A stretch of DNA of 64,000 nt, from contig NZ_SLWN01000001.1 in NCBI RefSeq assembly GCF_004342025.1, forward strand, positions 746,788 through 810,787. Reading direction: 5' to 3'. Positions within the stretch are counted from its first letter, which is position 1, and every line of letters starts with the position of its first letter. Below, one piece after another: positions 1 through 7,315 of this stretch. The notes under the pieces are model-generated. The model had not been told where the DNA came from and did no database searches. It worked only from the letters and a program-made list of their open reading frames with translations. The stretch comes from Kribbella steppae. GTDB lineage: Bacteria; Actinomycetota; Actinomycetes; Propionibacteriales; Kribbellaceae. Made by a program: the position numbers and the translations under genes.

Positions 1-1447
1 CCGAGGTCTGCGGGAACCACTGCGCCTTGTCCTCGTGACCCTCGTACAGCTTGGTCGCCTGGAACAGCCGCCGCTCGAGGCCCGCGCCGGTGTAGATGTC
101 CGCCGGTACGACCTGCGCGTTCCGGTACGCCAGCGTGTTGTTGTACTGGCCGAGCGCACCCCAGTTGATGTTCTTCGGCGCGTTCTGCTTGGGCTTGTAC
201 ATCGGCGTGACCTTGTCGTCGAGCGCGATGTCACCGGGACCCGGCTTGGTCCAGCCGACACCCTCCGGTCCCATGTTGGTGATCATCTGACCCTCGTCGG
301 TGTAGATGTAGTCGAGCATCTTGATCGCCGCGACCTGGGCCTCCTTGCTGGCCTTGTTGGTCAGCATGAAGGTGTAACCAGTGGAGGACGGGTAGTTCAG
401 GCCGGTGTAGCTCTTGCCCTCCGGACCGGTCAGCGGCGGCACCGCGTCGTACTGCTTGTCCCGGCCGTCTTTCGAGTCGAGCTGGACGAAGATGCCCGGC
501 CACAGCACCGGTACCGTACCGAGGACGACAGCCTTCGGGTTGTTGCCCTGCGCCTGCAGCGCGGCGGCGTTCTGGGTGAACGCGGCCTGGTCGATCAGGC
601 CTTCCTTGTAGAGGGAGTTGATGTACTTCAGGCCCTCCTTCCACTGCGCCGACGTCACTGGGGTGACGACCTTGTCCCCGTCGAGCGTGATCAGCGACCG
701 GACACCGTTGTTCGCGCCGACCGGGTCGTAGGCGAACGCGTTCATCAGGTACGCGATCAGGCTGCTGTCCTGCGGGTCGGTCGTCATCGGGATCTCGTCG
801 GCCTTGCCGTTGCCGTTCGGGTCCTGGGTCTTGAACGCCTGGAGCACCTTGCGCAGGTCCTCGGTCGTCTTCGGCGTCTGCAGGCCGAGCTTCTTCAGCC
901 AGGCGCTGTTGATCCAGAGCTTGTCCGGGTAGGTGCAGTGGTAGCAGTCGGCCCACTGCGGCAGTGCGTAGATGTGGCCGTCCGGCGCGGTCGACATCTC
1001 CTTGTACGTCTTGTTGGAGTCCAGCGCCTTCTGGATGTTCGGCGCGTTCTCCTTGATCAGGTCCTCCAGCGGGACCGCGATGCCCTGCTGGCCCAGCTTG
1101 AGCACCTCGGCCTGGGTGAACGCGTCGATCCACGGGATCATGAAGAACAGGTCCGGATAGTCGCCGCTGGCCAGCGCGATCTGCCGCTTCTCCTTGGCCG
1201 GACCGCCGTCGTACGTCGTGGTCTGCCAGCGGAACTGGATCTTGAACTTGTCGCTCATGATCTTGGTGACCTGGTTGGTGTCCAGGTTGGTGTTCTGGTC
1301 GGCCGGGGTGAAGGTGTCGATGATGACCTTGCCGTCGGCCGCCGTCTCGTTCGCCGCCCCCTGCGCCGACTTGTCCGAGCTGCACGCCGCGAGGGCGAGC
1401 GTGCCGGCCACCACCAGCGTGGCGACTTTGCTCACTGTTGAGCGCAT
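1..1447 (-). CDS. Carbohydrate ABC transporter substrate-binding lipoprotein (3' end outside window)
   Basis: Lipoprotein that captures a sugar outside the cell and passes it to the permeases at 2407-3402 and 1469-2410. Seen: 482 codons lie in the window and the C-terminus runs off at base 1. A signal peptide of about 21 residues ends in the lipobox LALAAC, with Cys22 as the lipidation site. The mature part is rich in Asp, Lys and Asn, as is usual for extracellular sugar-binding proteins. ATG at 1447 was chosen because AGAAGGGA lies about 8 nt upstream, 21 nt after the permease stop. Gene order permease-permease-binding protein matches the LplB-LplC-LplA/CUT1 type. No ATPase gene is in view, which is common for systems sharing an MsmK-like ATPase. 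The substrate cannot be predicted from sequence alone. Confidence 0.9.
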   Translation of the reverse strand, partial: MRSTVSKVATLVVAGTLALAACSSDKSAQGAANETAADGKVIIDTFTPADQNTNLDTNQVTKIMSDKFKIQFRWQTTTYDGGPAKEKRQIALASGDYPDLFFMIPWIDAFTQAEVLKLGQQGIAVPLEDLIKENAPNIQKALDSNKTYKEMSTAPDGHIYALPQWADCYHCTYPDKLWINSAWLKKLGLQTPKTTEDLRKVLQAFKTQDPNGNGKADEIPMTTDPQDSSLIAYLMNAFAYDPVGANNGVRSLITLDGDKVVTPVTSAQWKEGLKYINSLYKEGLIDQAAFTQNAAALQAQGNNPKAVVLGTVPVLWPGIFVQLDSKDGRDKQYDAVPPLTGPEGKSYTGLNYPSSTGYTFMLTNKASKEAQVAAIKMLDYIYTDEGQMITNMGPEGVGWTKPGPGDIALDDKVTPMYKPKQNAPKNINWGALGQYNNTLAYRNAQVVPADIYTGAGLERRLFQATKLYEGHEDKAQWFPQTS

Positions 1448-1468
1448 TTCGTTGTTCCCTTCTCAGAG

Positions 1469-2410
1469 TTATCCCTTGACCGCGCCGACCATCACGCCCT
1501 TGGTGAAGTGGCGGGCGACGAACGGGTAGATGAGCAGTACGGGCAGGCTCGAGATGACGATGAGCGCGTACTTGAGGACGTTGGCCAACTGCTGCTGTTC
1601 GAGCTGCTGGGCCAGGTTCTGGGTGGTCGAGCCACCCGAGGTGGTGTTCAGGATCAGGACGTTGCGGAGCACGATCTGCAGCGGGTACAGACCCGGGTCC
1701 TTGAGGTAGACCAGCGCGTCGAAGTAGCTGTTCCACTGGGTGATGGCGTACATCAGCGCGATCACGGCGATGACCGGCTTGGACAGCGGCAGCACGATCG
1801 ACCAGAGGAAGCGCAGATCGCTCGCGCCGTCGATCGTCGCCGCCTCGTACAGCTCGTCCGGGATGGTCGAGCGGAAGAAGGTGCGCGCGATGATCACCTG
1901 CCAGACCCCGATCGCGCTCGGGATCACCATCGCCCACCGGGTGTTCAGCATGCCCAGGTCCTGCACCACCAGGTACGTCGGGATCAGGCCGCCGGAGAAC
2001 AGCATGGTGAAGATCAGCACGCTCATGATCACGTTCCGGCCGAACAAGGAACGCCGCGACAACGGATAGGCGATCGCGATCGTCAGCGTGACACTGATCA
2101 GGGTGCCGCCGACCGCATAGATGAACGAGTTCAGGTAGCCCTGCATGATCTGGGGATCGCCGAACGCCACCTTGTAGGCCTGCAGGCTTGGCTCGACCGG
2201 CCACAGCAGCACCCGGCCGGCACTCACCGCGGACGCACTGCTGAACGAGTTCGCGACGATATAGATCAGCGGTACCGCGACCAGGATCAGCGCGATCCAG
2301 AGCATGATCTTCACGCCGAACAGGAAGGCCTTGTCGGTTCGGGTCTCCGCGATCACGGTGGCATCGGGACGTCCCGTCGTACGGCGGAATCCTTGCAGTG
2401 AAAGGCTCAT
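1469..2410 (-). CDS. Carbohydrate ABC transporter permease (LplC/MalG-like)
   Basis: Inner-membrane permease of a CUT1-type sugar importer, about 313 residues with six predicted membrane spans. Seen: the cytoplasmic EAA loop reads YEAATIDGASDLRFLW around residue 200, the site where the ATPase docks. The C-terminus FTKGVMVGAVKG is typical of LplC-type permeases. ATG at 2410 overlaps the stop of the partner permease by 4 bases, so the two are translationally coupled. The binding protein follows 21 nt downstream. An open frame continues upstream of 2410 but overlaps the partner gene in another frame, so the start at MSLSLQG is preferred. Confidence 0.92.
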   Translation of the reverse strand: MSLSLQGFRRTTGRPDATVIAETRTDKAFLFGVKIMLWIALILVAVPLIYIVANSFSSASAVSAGRVLLWPVEPSLQAYKVAFGDPQIMQGYLNSFIYAVGGTLISVTLTIAIAYPLSRRSLFGRNVIMSVLIFTMLFSGGLIPTYLVVQDLGMLNTRWAMVIPSAIGVWQVIIARTFFRSTIPDELYEAATIDGASDLRFLWSIVLPLSKPVIAVIALMYAITQWNSYFDALVYLKDPGLYPLQIVLRNVLILNTTSGGSTTQNLAQQLEQQQLANVLKYALIVISSLPVLLIYPFVARHFTKGVMVGAVKG

Positions 2411-3402
2411 GACCAGAGTCCGTTTCCGGTGATGCGCTTGGCGGCGAAGTTCACGCCGAGCAGCAGGAACAGGTTGATCACCGAGTTGAACAGCCCGATC
2501 GCGGTGGCCATGCTGAAGTCGGCGTTCAGCAGGCCGGTCTTGTAGACGTAGGTGGCGATGATCTCGGACTGGGCCAGGTTCAGCGGGTTCTGCAGCAGGA
2601 AGGCCCTCTCGAAGCCGATCGACATGATGTTGCCGACGCCCAGCACCAGGATGATCACCGCGGTCGGCATGATCCCGGGCAGGTCGACGTGCCAGATCCG
2701 CTTCAGCCGGGTCGCGCCATCGATCTTGGCCGACTCGTGCAGCGCCGGGTCGATACCGGCCAGCGCGGCCAGGTAGATGACGGCCGAGTACCCGGTGGTC
2801 TGCCAGACGTCGGACCAGACGTAGATGTGCCGGAAGTAGTCCGGGTTGCCGAGGAAGTCGACCGCCGGTACGCCGAACAGCCCGATCGCGTCGTTGACGA
2901 ACCCGAGCCGCGGCGACAGCACCAGGATCGTCATCGAGACGACCACCACGGTGGAGATGAAGTACGGCGCGTAGGTGACCAGCTGGACGGTCTTCTTGAA
3001 CCGGCCGTTGCGGATCTCGTTCAGCGCGATGGCCAGGATGATCGGGATCGGGAAGCTGGCCAGCACGGTGTAGGCGGCCAGGATGAAGGTGTTCTTCACC
3101 AGCGTCCAGAACACCGGATTGGCGAAGAACAACTCGAAGTTGCGGAACCCGACCCACTCGCTGCCCCACGGCCCCTTGACCGGGCTGTAGTTCTTGAACG
3201 CGATCACCGCGTTCGCGATCGGGATGTACTTGAAGATGACGAAGTACGCGAGCGGTACGAGGACCAGCAGGTACAGCTGCCAGTGCCTTCGCAGACTGCG
3301 GTGGGCCGCGGTCCGCCGGCTCGGGCGGGGTATCCGGGCGGGCGTCACCTTCTCCCCGCGGACCGGCGCGGGCGGCGCCGCCGGCTTCAACGTTGTGCTC
3401 AC
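2407..3402 (-). CDS. Carbohydrate ABC transporter permease (LplB/UgpA-like)
   Basis: First gene of the sugar-importer operon, 331 residues, inner membrane. Seen: a proline- and arginine-rich cytoplasmic N-terminus of about 40 residues, six membrane spans, and an EAA-type loop HESAKIDGATRLKRIW near residue 225. The GTG start at 3402 follows an AAAGGATGAGGA purine run. Together with the gene at 1469-2410 it should form the heterodimeric channel. A 10-base palindrome at 3431-3440 upstream is a candidate operator. The substrate is unknown. Confidence 0.92.
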   Translation of the reverse strand: MSTTLKPAAPPAPVRGEKVTPARIPRPSRRTAAHRSLRRHWQLYLLVLVPLAYFVIFKYIPIANAVIAFKNYSPVKGPWGSEWVGFRNFELFFANPVFWTLVKNTFILAAYTVLASFPIPIILAIALNEIRNGRFKKTVQLVTYAPYFISTVVVVSMTILVLSPRLGFVNDAIGLFGVPAVDFLGNPDYFRHIYVWSDVWQTTGYSAVIYLAALAGIDPALHESAKIDGATRLKRIWHVDLPGIMPTAVIILVLGVGNIMSIGFERAFLLQNPLNLAQSEIIATYVYKTGLLNADFSMATAIGLFNSVINLFLLLGVNFAAKRITGNGLWS

Positions 3403-3430
3403 TCCTCATCCTTTCCAACCCAATATCCGA

Positions 3431-3440
3431 TAGGATCCTA
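3431..3440. promoter_or_regulatory. Candidate operator palindrome upstream of sugar ABC operon
   Basis: Perfect 10-base palindrome TAGGATCCTA, 28 bases upstream of the first permease start. Its position suits an operator overlapping the promoter or 5' leader of the operon. No LacI, GntR or ROK regulator gene is adjacent in the window, so the cognate regulator is unknown. Ten bases is short and chance occurrence is possible. Confidence 0.35.
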
Positions 3441-3804
3441 GGTTCTACTTCCGGGAGGATGACACAGAACCTCCGGCAGCGGAAGAGCCTCACCCCGGCC
3501 GAGACCAGACCTTGACCGATCGACTCAGATCCCTTGTTTTCAAGGGCTTTCCCACGTTGCTTCAGGCAACTAATAGGCGGGATGCACCGAATGATCCGAT
3601 GGCTGGGCCACCGGATCCGGGCATGCGCCAGTCCCGGACGGAGTCGCTCTGAGCCGCCGACCCCGGTCCGAACTGCTGCCACCTCCCCCACCCCGGAACG
3701 AGGTACGGAGGCTTTTATTTCCTTTGTGAACTATATCGCAGTCAACCCGTCCGCCCCCATCGCTGTCAACCCGTCCAGCACGCTGAGGTTGGGATAGTTG
3801 GGTT
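3441..3804. other. Gene-free interval with two small hairpins and a 12-base direct repeat
   Basis: No convincing gene. Two adjacent stem-loops are visible: CCCTTG/CAAGGG with loop TTTT (3531-3546) and GTTGC/GCAAC (3556-3570). The 12-mer GTCAACCCGTCC occurs at 3741-3752 and 3765-3776, 24 bases apart, just before the broken acetyltransferase. These could be leader or regulatory elements of either flanking transcript. The sequence is less GC-rich than its neighbours around 3710-3740. Confidence 0.4.
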
Positions 3805-4274
3805 GTGGAACTGACGTGGTGGGACGAGGCGGATGGGACGCGGCTGTATCTGCTGAGTGGATCGGCGCAGCTTGCCGGGCAGGAGGAACCGGCGCGGCTG
3901 CACGCGGCGGGTGAGGGGGGCGTCGGTAGGCCGGTGTTCGGGGTCAACCCGGAGTCGGAGCGGGATCGCGCGATGGTTGAGGCAGCCGGGTATCGGGTGG
4001 CCTTCACCATGATTCGGATGCAACGGGCGCTGAGCGAACCGGCAGCGGTTGCGTTGCCTGCCGGCGCCGAGGTGCCCGGCATCCGGCCGACTGGTGCCGT
4101 CGCGGCCTGGCCTCAGCACTGCTCCGGACCAACCACTCCCAGCTCTGGCAGTACGGCGTACGCGCGACCTCACTGTGGACGATCATGGAGAACCCGACCG
4201 GCAGTGTGGCTCTGTACGAAAGCCTGGGCTACCGCATCGCCGAACGGCTGCCGAGGTATCGCAAACCGTTCTAG
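3805..4274 (+). pseudogene. Broken GNAT acetyltransferase (internal deletion and frameshift)
   Basis: Remnant of a probable two-domain N-acetyltransferase. Seen: from GTG 3805 a frame opens with MELTWWDEADGTRLYLLS and runs to about 4105 with plausible protein, including PESERDRAMVEAAGYR. The same frame then becomes Cys/Trp/Pro-rich and unlike a protein. From about 4104 another frame reads GLASALLRTNH and ends at TAG 4272-4274 with LYESLGYRIAERLPRYRKPF, the typical last strand and helix of a GNAT fold. The acetyl-CoA binding core (Q/RxxGxG/A) between the two pieces is missing, so the gene has lost sequence and changed frame. The original substrate is unknown. Confidence 0.7.
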
Positions 4275-4570
4275 TCCGCGATCGCACCGCGATTCTCTGG
4301 ATCGGGGCGCGAAAAACCTGACCCGACCATCACGGGGGAACGGCCGGGCCAGGCACTATCGATGGTACCTCTGATCACCGCTCGTGGTTGCCTAAATCGG
4401 AGGCGGACTCGCCGGATCCTGCCCTACTCTGACGCCATGCAACGTCGATCCTGAAAGCGCACCTCCGCACTCGCCCACCGGGTGGGTCGCCGTCGTGCGT
4501 CACGCAAGCGTTTGACCTGTAGAAGGTCGCGCTTCGTCATGCCCGCACACGCTTTCGGGAGCGACCCACG
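4275..4570. other. Long 5' leader of the MFS gene with an inverted repeat at the start codon
   Basis: About 295 bases without a solid gene. The 8-mer TGGGTCGC (4483-4490) is the exact complement of GCGACCCA (4561-4568), which abuts the ATG of the exporter at 4571. Pairing would enclose 4491-4560 and touch the ribosome-binding site GGGAGC at about 4556-4561. A possible 6-codon upstream frame (GTG 4495 to TGA 4515) lies inside the loop. This layout resembles translation-attenuation leaders of drug exporters, but it is only suggestive. Confidence 0.3.
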
Positions 4571-5836
4571 ATGCCTGTCTTCCGTTCGGCCGATCCGGTC
4601 CGGACCTATTACGCCTTCAACACCGCCTGGGCCTTCTTCGGCGCCCTCGCCTTCACGCTCAGCATGGTGTACTACGTCCGCGACGTCGGACTGGATCCAC
4701 TCCAGATGGTCCTGGTCGGCACCACTCTCGAGCTCGCCTGCTTCCTGTTCGAGGTACCCACCGGCATCGTCGCCGACCTGTACAGCCGCCGGCTGTCCGT
4801 CATCATCGGCTTCGCCCTGATCGGCGCCGGTCTCCTGCTGCAGGGGCTGGTGCCGACGTTCCTGGCGATCCTCGCCGCTCAGGTGCTCTGGGGTGTCGGC
4901 TACACCTTCACCTCCGGCGCCGACCAGGCGTGGATCACCGACGAGGTCGGCGTGGATCGCGCGGCCAAGGCGTTCGTCCGGGGGCAGCAGTTCGCCCTGG
5001 CCGGCACGATCGCCGGGACCGTCTCCGCCGGCGCGCTCGGTCTGATCAGCTTGCCGCTGCCGATGGCGCTGGCGGGTGCCGGGATGATCCTGCTCGCGCT
5101 GGTGCTGGCGATGGTGATGCGCGAGGACAACTTCCACCGCACACCGAAGGGCGAGCGGGAGACGTTCAAGCAGATGGCCGAGACGTTCAAGCACGGTCTC
5201 GGGGTCGCTCGGCGGCGTCCCGTCGTACGGACGCTGGTGCTGATCAGCCTGATCTCCGGGCTGGCCAGCGAGGCGTTCGACCGGTTGTGGTCGGTGAAGA
5301 TCCTGGACTTCCAGTTCCCGACGGTCTTCGGTACGTCGGCCCCCGCGTTCTGGTTCACGGTGTTCGCCCTGGTCGGGACGCTGCTGTCCCTGATCACGTC
5401 GGTGGTGCTGAACAAGCTGTCACCGGAGCGGCTGAGTGCCACGCATCCGAACGGCATCCTCGCGGTGCTGAGTCTGTTCGAGGTGGCCGCCGTGATCACG
5501 TTCGCGCTGCTGGACCACCTCTGGCTGGCGCTTGCCGTGCTGTGGATCAAGACGATCGCCGGCACGCTCGCGTGGCCGATCGAGTCCGCCTGGCTGAACC
5601 GGCACGTCGACTCCCGGTCCCGGGCCACAGTGATCTCGATGGTGTCGCAGGCCAACGCGATCGGTCAGGTCGTCGGCGGACCGCCGCTCGGCGCCGTCGG
5701 CCGCTCGTCCCTGCGCGCCGCCCTGCTCGCCTCAGGCCTGATCCTCACCCCCATCCCGCTCCTCTTCCTCCGCCTCCGCCCAGCCCGCGACAGCGCGCTT
5801 TCCGGAGAGAAATCGTCACTGGGGGCCGCCGATTAG
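4571..5836 (+). CDS. MFS transporter (drug/metabolite exporter type)
   Basis: Proton-driven membrane transporter, 421 residues, with about 12 hydrophobic spans in two halves. Seen: the loop between spans 2 and 3 contains FEVPTGIVADLYSRRLSVI, matching the MFS motif A region with its conserved Gly-Asp/Asp-Arg charges. A charged central loop of about 25 residues (REDNFHRTPKGERETFKQMA) separates the halves. It stands alone between a broken acetyltransferase and the convergent TerC gene. Substrate is unknown. Export is more likely than import, judging from similarity to tetracycline/macrolide-type MFS proteins. Confidence 0.85.
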   Translation: MPVFRSADPVRTYYAFNTAWAFFGALAFTLSMVYYVRDVGLDPLQMVLVGTTLELACFLFEVPTGIVADLYSRRLSVIIGFALIGAGLLLQGLVPTFLAILAAQVLWGVGYTFTSGADQAWITDEVGVDRAAKAFVRGQQFALAGTIAGTVSAGALGLISLPLPMALAGAGMILLALVLAMVMREDNFHRTPKGERETFKQMAETFKHGLGVARRRPVVRTLVLISLISGLASEAFDRLWSVKILDFQFPTVFGTSAPAFWFTVFALVGTLLSLITSVVLNKLSPERLSATHPNGILAVLSLFEVAAVITFALLDHLWLALAVLWIKTIAGTLAWPIESAWLNRHVDSRSRATVISMVSQANAIGQVVGGPPLGAVGRSSLRAALLASGLILTPIPLLFLRLRPARDSALSGEKSSLGAAD

Positions 5837-5846
5837 TTTCCGCAAA

Positions 5847-5881
5847 CCGGCCGCGACTCCACGGCGGTGGGTCGCGGCCGG
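5847..5881. terminator. Bidirectional terminator hairpin
   Basis: Perfect 11-bp stem CCGGCCGCGAC / GTCGCGGCCGG with a 13-base loop, between two convergent genes. No long T-run follows, as is common for GC-rich actinobacterial terminators. Confidence 0.75.
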
Positions 5882-5894
5882 CGTCGTACCGGAG

Positions 5895-6899
5895 TTACTC
5901 GTCGATCTTGATGCGGACCTCGATGCGGCGGCGGTCGTACGACGACTTGATCAGGCTGGCGCCCGTGGTGACGAACAGGGTGCCGGCGATGAAGCCGAGG
6001 GAGGTGAGGATGCCGATGTGCGGCAGGTGGATCGCGCCGATGTCGTCGATATGCGAACCGTGCAGCGCCTCGATGATCAGCTTCACGCCGATGAAAGCGA
6101 GGATCACCGACAGGCCGACGTTCAGGTAGATGACCCTCTCCAACAGCCCGCCGATCAGGAAGTACAGCTGGCGCAGACCCATCAGCGCGAACGCGTTGGC
6201 GGTCAGCACGATATAGGCGTCCTGGGTGAGCCCGAAGATCGCCGGGATCGAGTCGAGCGCGAAGATCACGTTCGCCATCCCGATCGCGGCGATCACGATC
6301 ACCAGCGGCGTCACCATCCGGCGGCCGTCGATGCGAGTGGTCAGCTTGGCGCCGTCGTAGTCGTGCGACAGCGGCAGGATCCGGCGCATCCCTCGCAGTA
6401 CGGCGTTCTCCTGGAAGTCCGTCTCGTCGTTGTCACCCTCGAGCGCCAGCCGGACAGCGGTGTAGACCAGGAACGCGCCGAAGAGGTAGAACACCCAACT
6501 CGCGGCCGCGATCGCCGCCGCGCCGGCCAGGATGAACACCGCCCGCAGCACCATCGAGACCACGATGCCGACGTAGAGCACCTTGTCCTGCGCCAGACTC
6601 GGTACGGCGAACCTGGCCATGATGATGACGAACACGAACAGGTTGTCGACGCTCAGGCTGTACTCGGTGATGTAGCCGGCGACGAACTCACCACCGGTCG
6701 TCCCCGACCCTGGGCTGAACAGGAACAACCCGACCGCGAACAGTGCCGCCAGGCCGACGTAGAACAGCACCCACCGGGTCGCGTCCTTGATCGTCACGGT
6801 GTGATCGCGCCTGGCGATCACGATCAGGTCGAAAGCGACGATCGCCAGCAACCCGACGATGGTCAGGACCCAGACGGCAGGGGGCATGACAGAGACCAT
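5895..6899 (-). CDS. TerC/Alx family membrane protein (probable manganese exporter)
   Basis: Integral membrane protein of 334 residues with 8-9 spans. Seen: the family's acidic membrane motifs YSLSVDNLFVF (about residue 80) and ALDSIPAIFG (about residue 215), plus the C-terminal FIGVKLIIEALHGS. Known: TerC/Alx proteins are linked to Mn2+ export, tellurite resistance and metalation of secreted proteins. E. coli alx is controlled by a yybP-ykoY Mn2+/pH-responsive leader. ATG at 6899 has GGAGGT six bases upstream, and that ribosome-binding site can pair with the leader (see 6900-7059), so translation is probably Mn-controlled. Monocistronic. Confidence 0.9.
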   Translation of the reverse strand: MVSVMPPAVWVLTIVGLLAIVAFDLIVIARRDHTVTIKDATRWVLFYVGLAALFAVGLFLFSPGSGTTGGEFVAGYITEYSLSVDNLFVFVIIMARFAVPSLAQDKVLYVGIVVSMVLRAVFILAGAAAIAAASWVFYLFGAFLVYTAVRLALEGDNDETDFQENAVLRGMRRILPLSHDYDGAKLTTRIDGRRMVTPLVIVIAAIGMANVIFALDSIPAIFGLTQDAYIVLTANAFALMGLRQLYFLIGGLLERVIYLNVGLSVILAFIGVKLIIEALHGSHIDDIGAIHLPHIGILTSLGFIAGTLFVTTGASLIKSSYDRRRIEVRIKIDE

Positions 6900-7059
6900 G
6901 ACGAACCTCCGGACGACGGCAACAGAGCTTGGTCCGGAGGTCTCTTCCGCCCGGTGGTCCGGGCCGGCAGCACCGGTTCGGCCGCCCAGGCCTCCCGTGA
7001 TGACGACACTGCCGCGTTCGGGCGCACGTCACCGCGGCCCGAGAGGAATACTCCCCTCC
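6900..7059 (-). promoter_or_regulatory. Candidate yybP-ykoY-type Mn2+ riboswitch controlling TerC
   Basis: Leader of the TerC gene. On the minus strand it opens with GGAGGGGAGTATTCCTC (7059-7043), matching the L1 signature GGGGAGTA of yybP-ykoY aptamers. It closes with GGAAGAGACCTCC (about 6948-6936), like the L3 'GCAAGACC' side. The final CCTCC can pair with the 5' GGAGG (7059-7055) to close the aptamer. The segment ACCTCCGGAC (6941-6932) is also perfectly complementary, over 10 bases, to GTCCGGAGGT (6914-6905), the ribosome-binding site. The two pairings exclude each other, so the Mn-bound aptamer would free the ribosome-binding site. The motif assignment is by eye; a covariance search would settle it. 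Confidence 0.72.
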
Positions 7060-7315
7060 ACAAACACGCCGAGTGTATCCGTCACCAATGGAAATTACCG
7101 TGCACCAGGTCACAGCCAGCGTGTTCCGAACGATCGTATACCGCATACAGACTTCAGCGCTAGTTGGGGCGCTTCTCCCGCCGTGACGCCACGCCCGACT
7201 CCCTAGGACCTCCTCAGGACCAAGGATAGGGAGGAGTGCCTATGCGCCGGCCGACCTCAGACGAGCAGATTCTGGGATGCCCGGCAGGGAGCCGGCCGCC
7301 CCAGAGGAGCACCAG

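Noticed and set aside
231..2204. 657-codon minus-strand frame over the binding protein and permease
   Set aside because: Gly/Arg/Pro-rich shadow of real genes in another frame.
1469..3691. 740-codon frame that would fuse both sugar permeases
   Set aside because: Only its C-terminal 313 codons look like a protein; the rest is out of frame with the LplB-like permease at 2407-3402.
4495..4515. Six-codon leader peptide (GTG to TGA) before the MFS gene
   Set aside because: No clear Shine-Dalgarno and too short to support; mentioned only as part of the leader.
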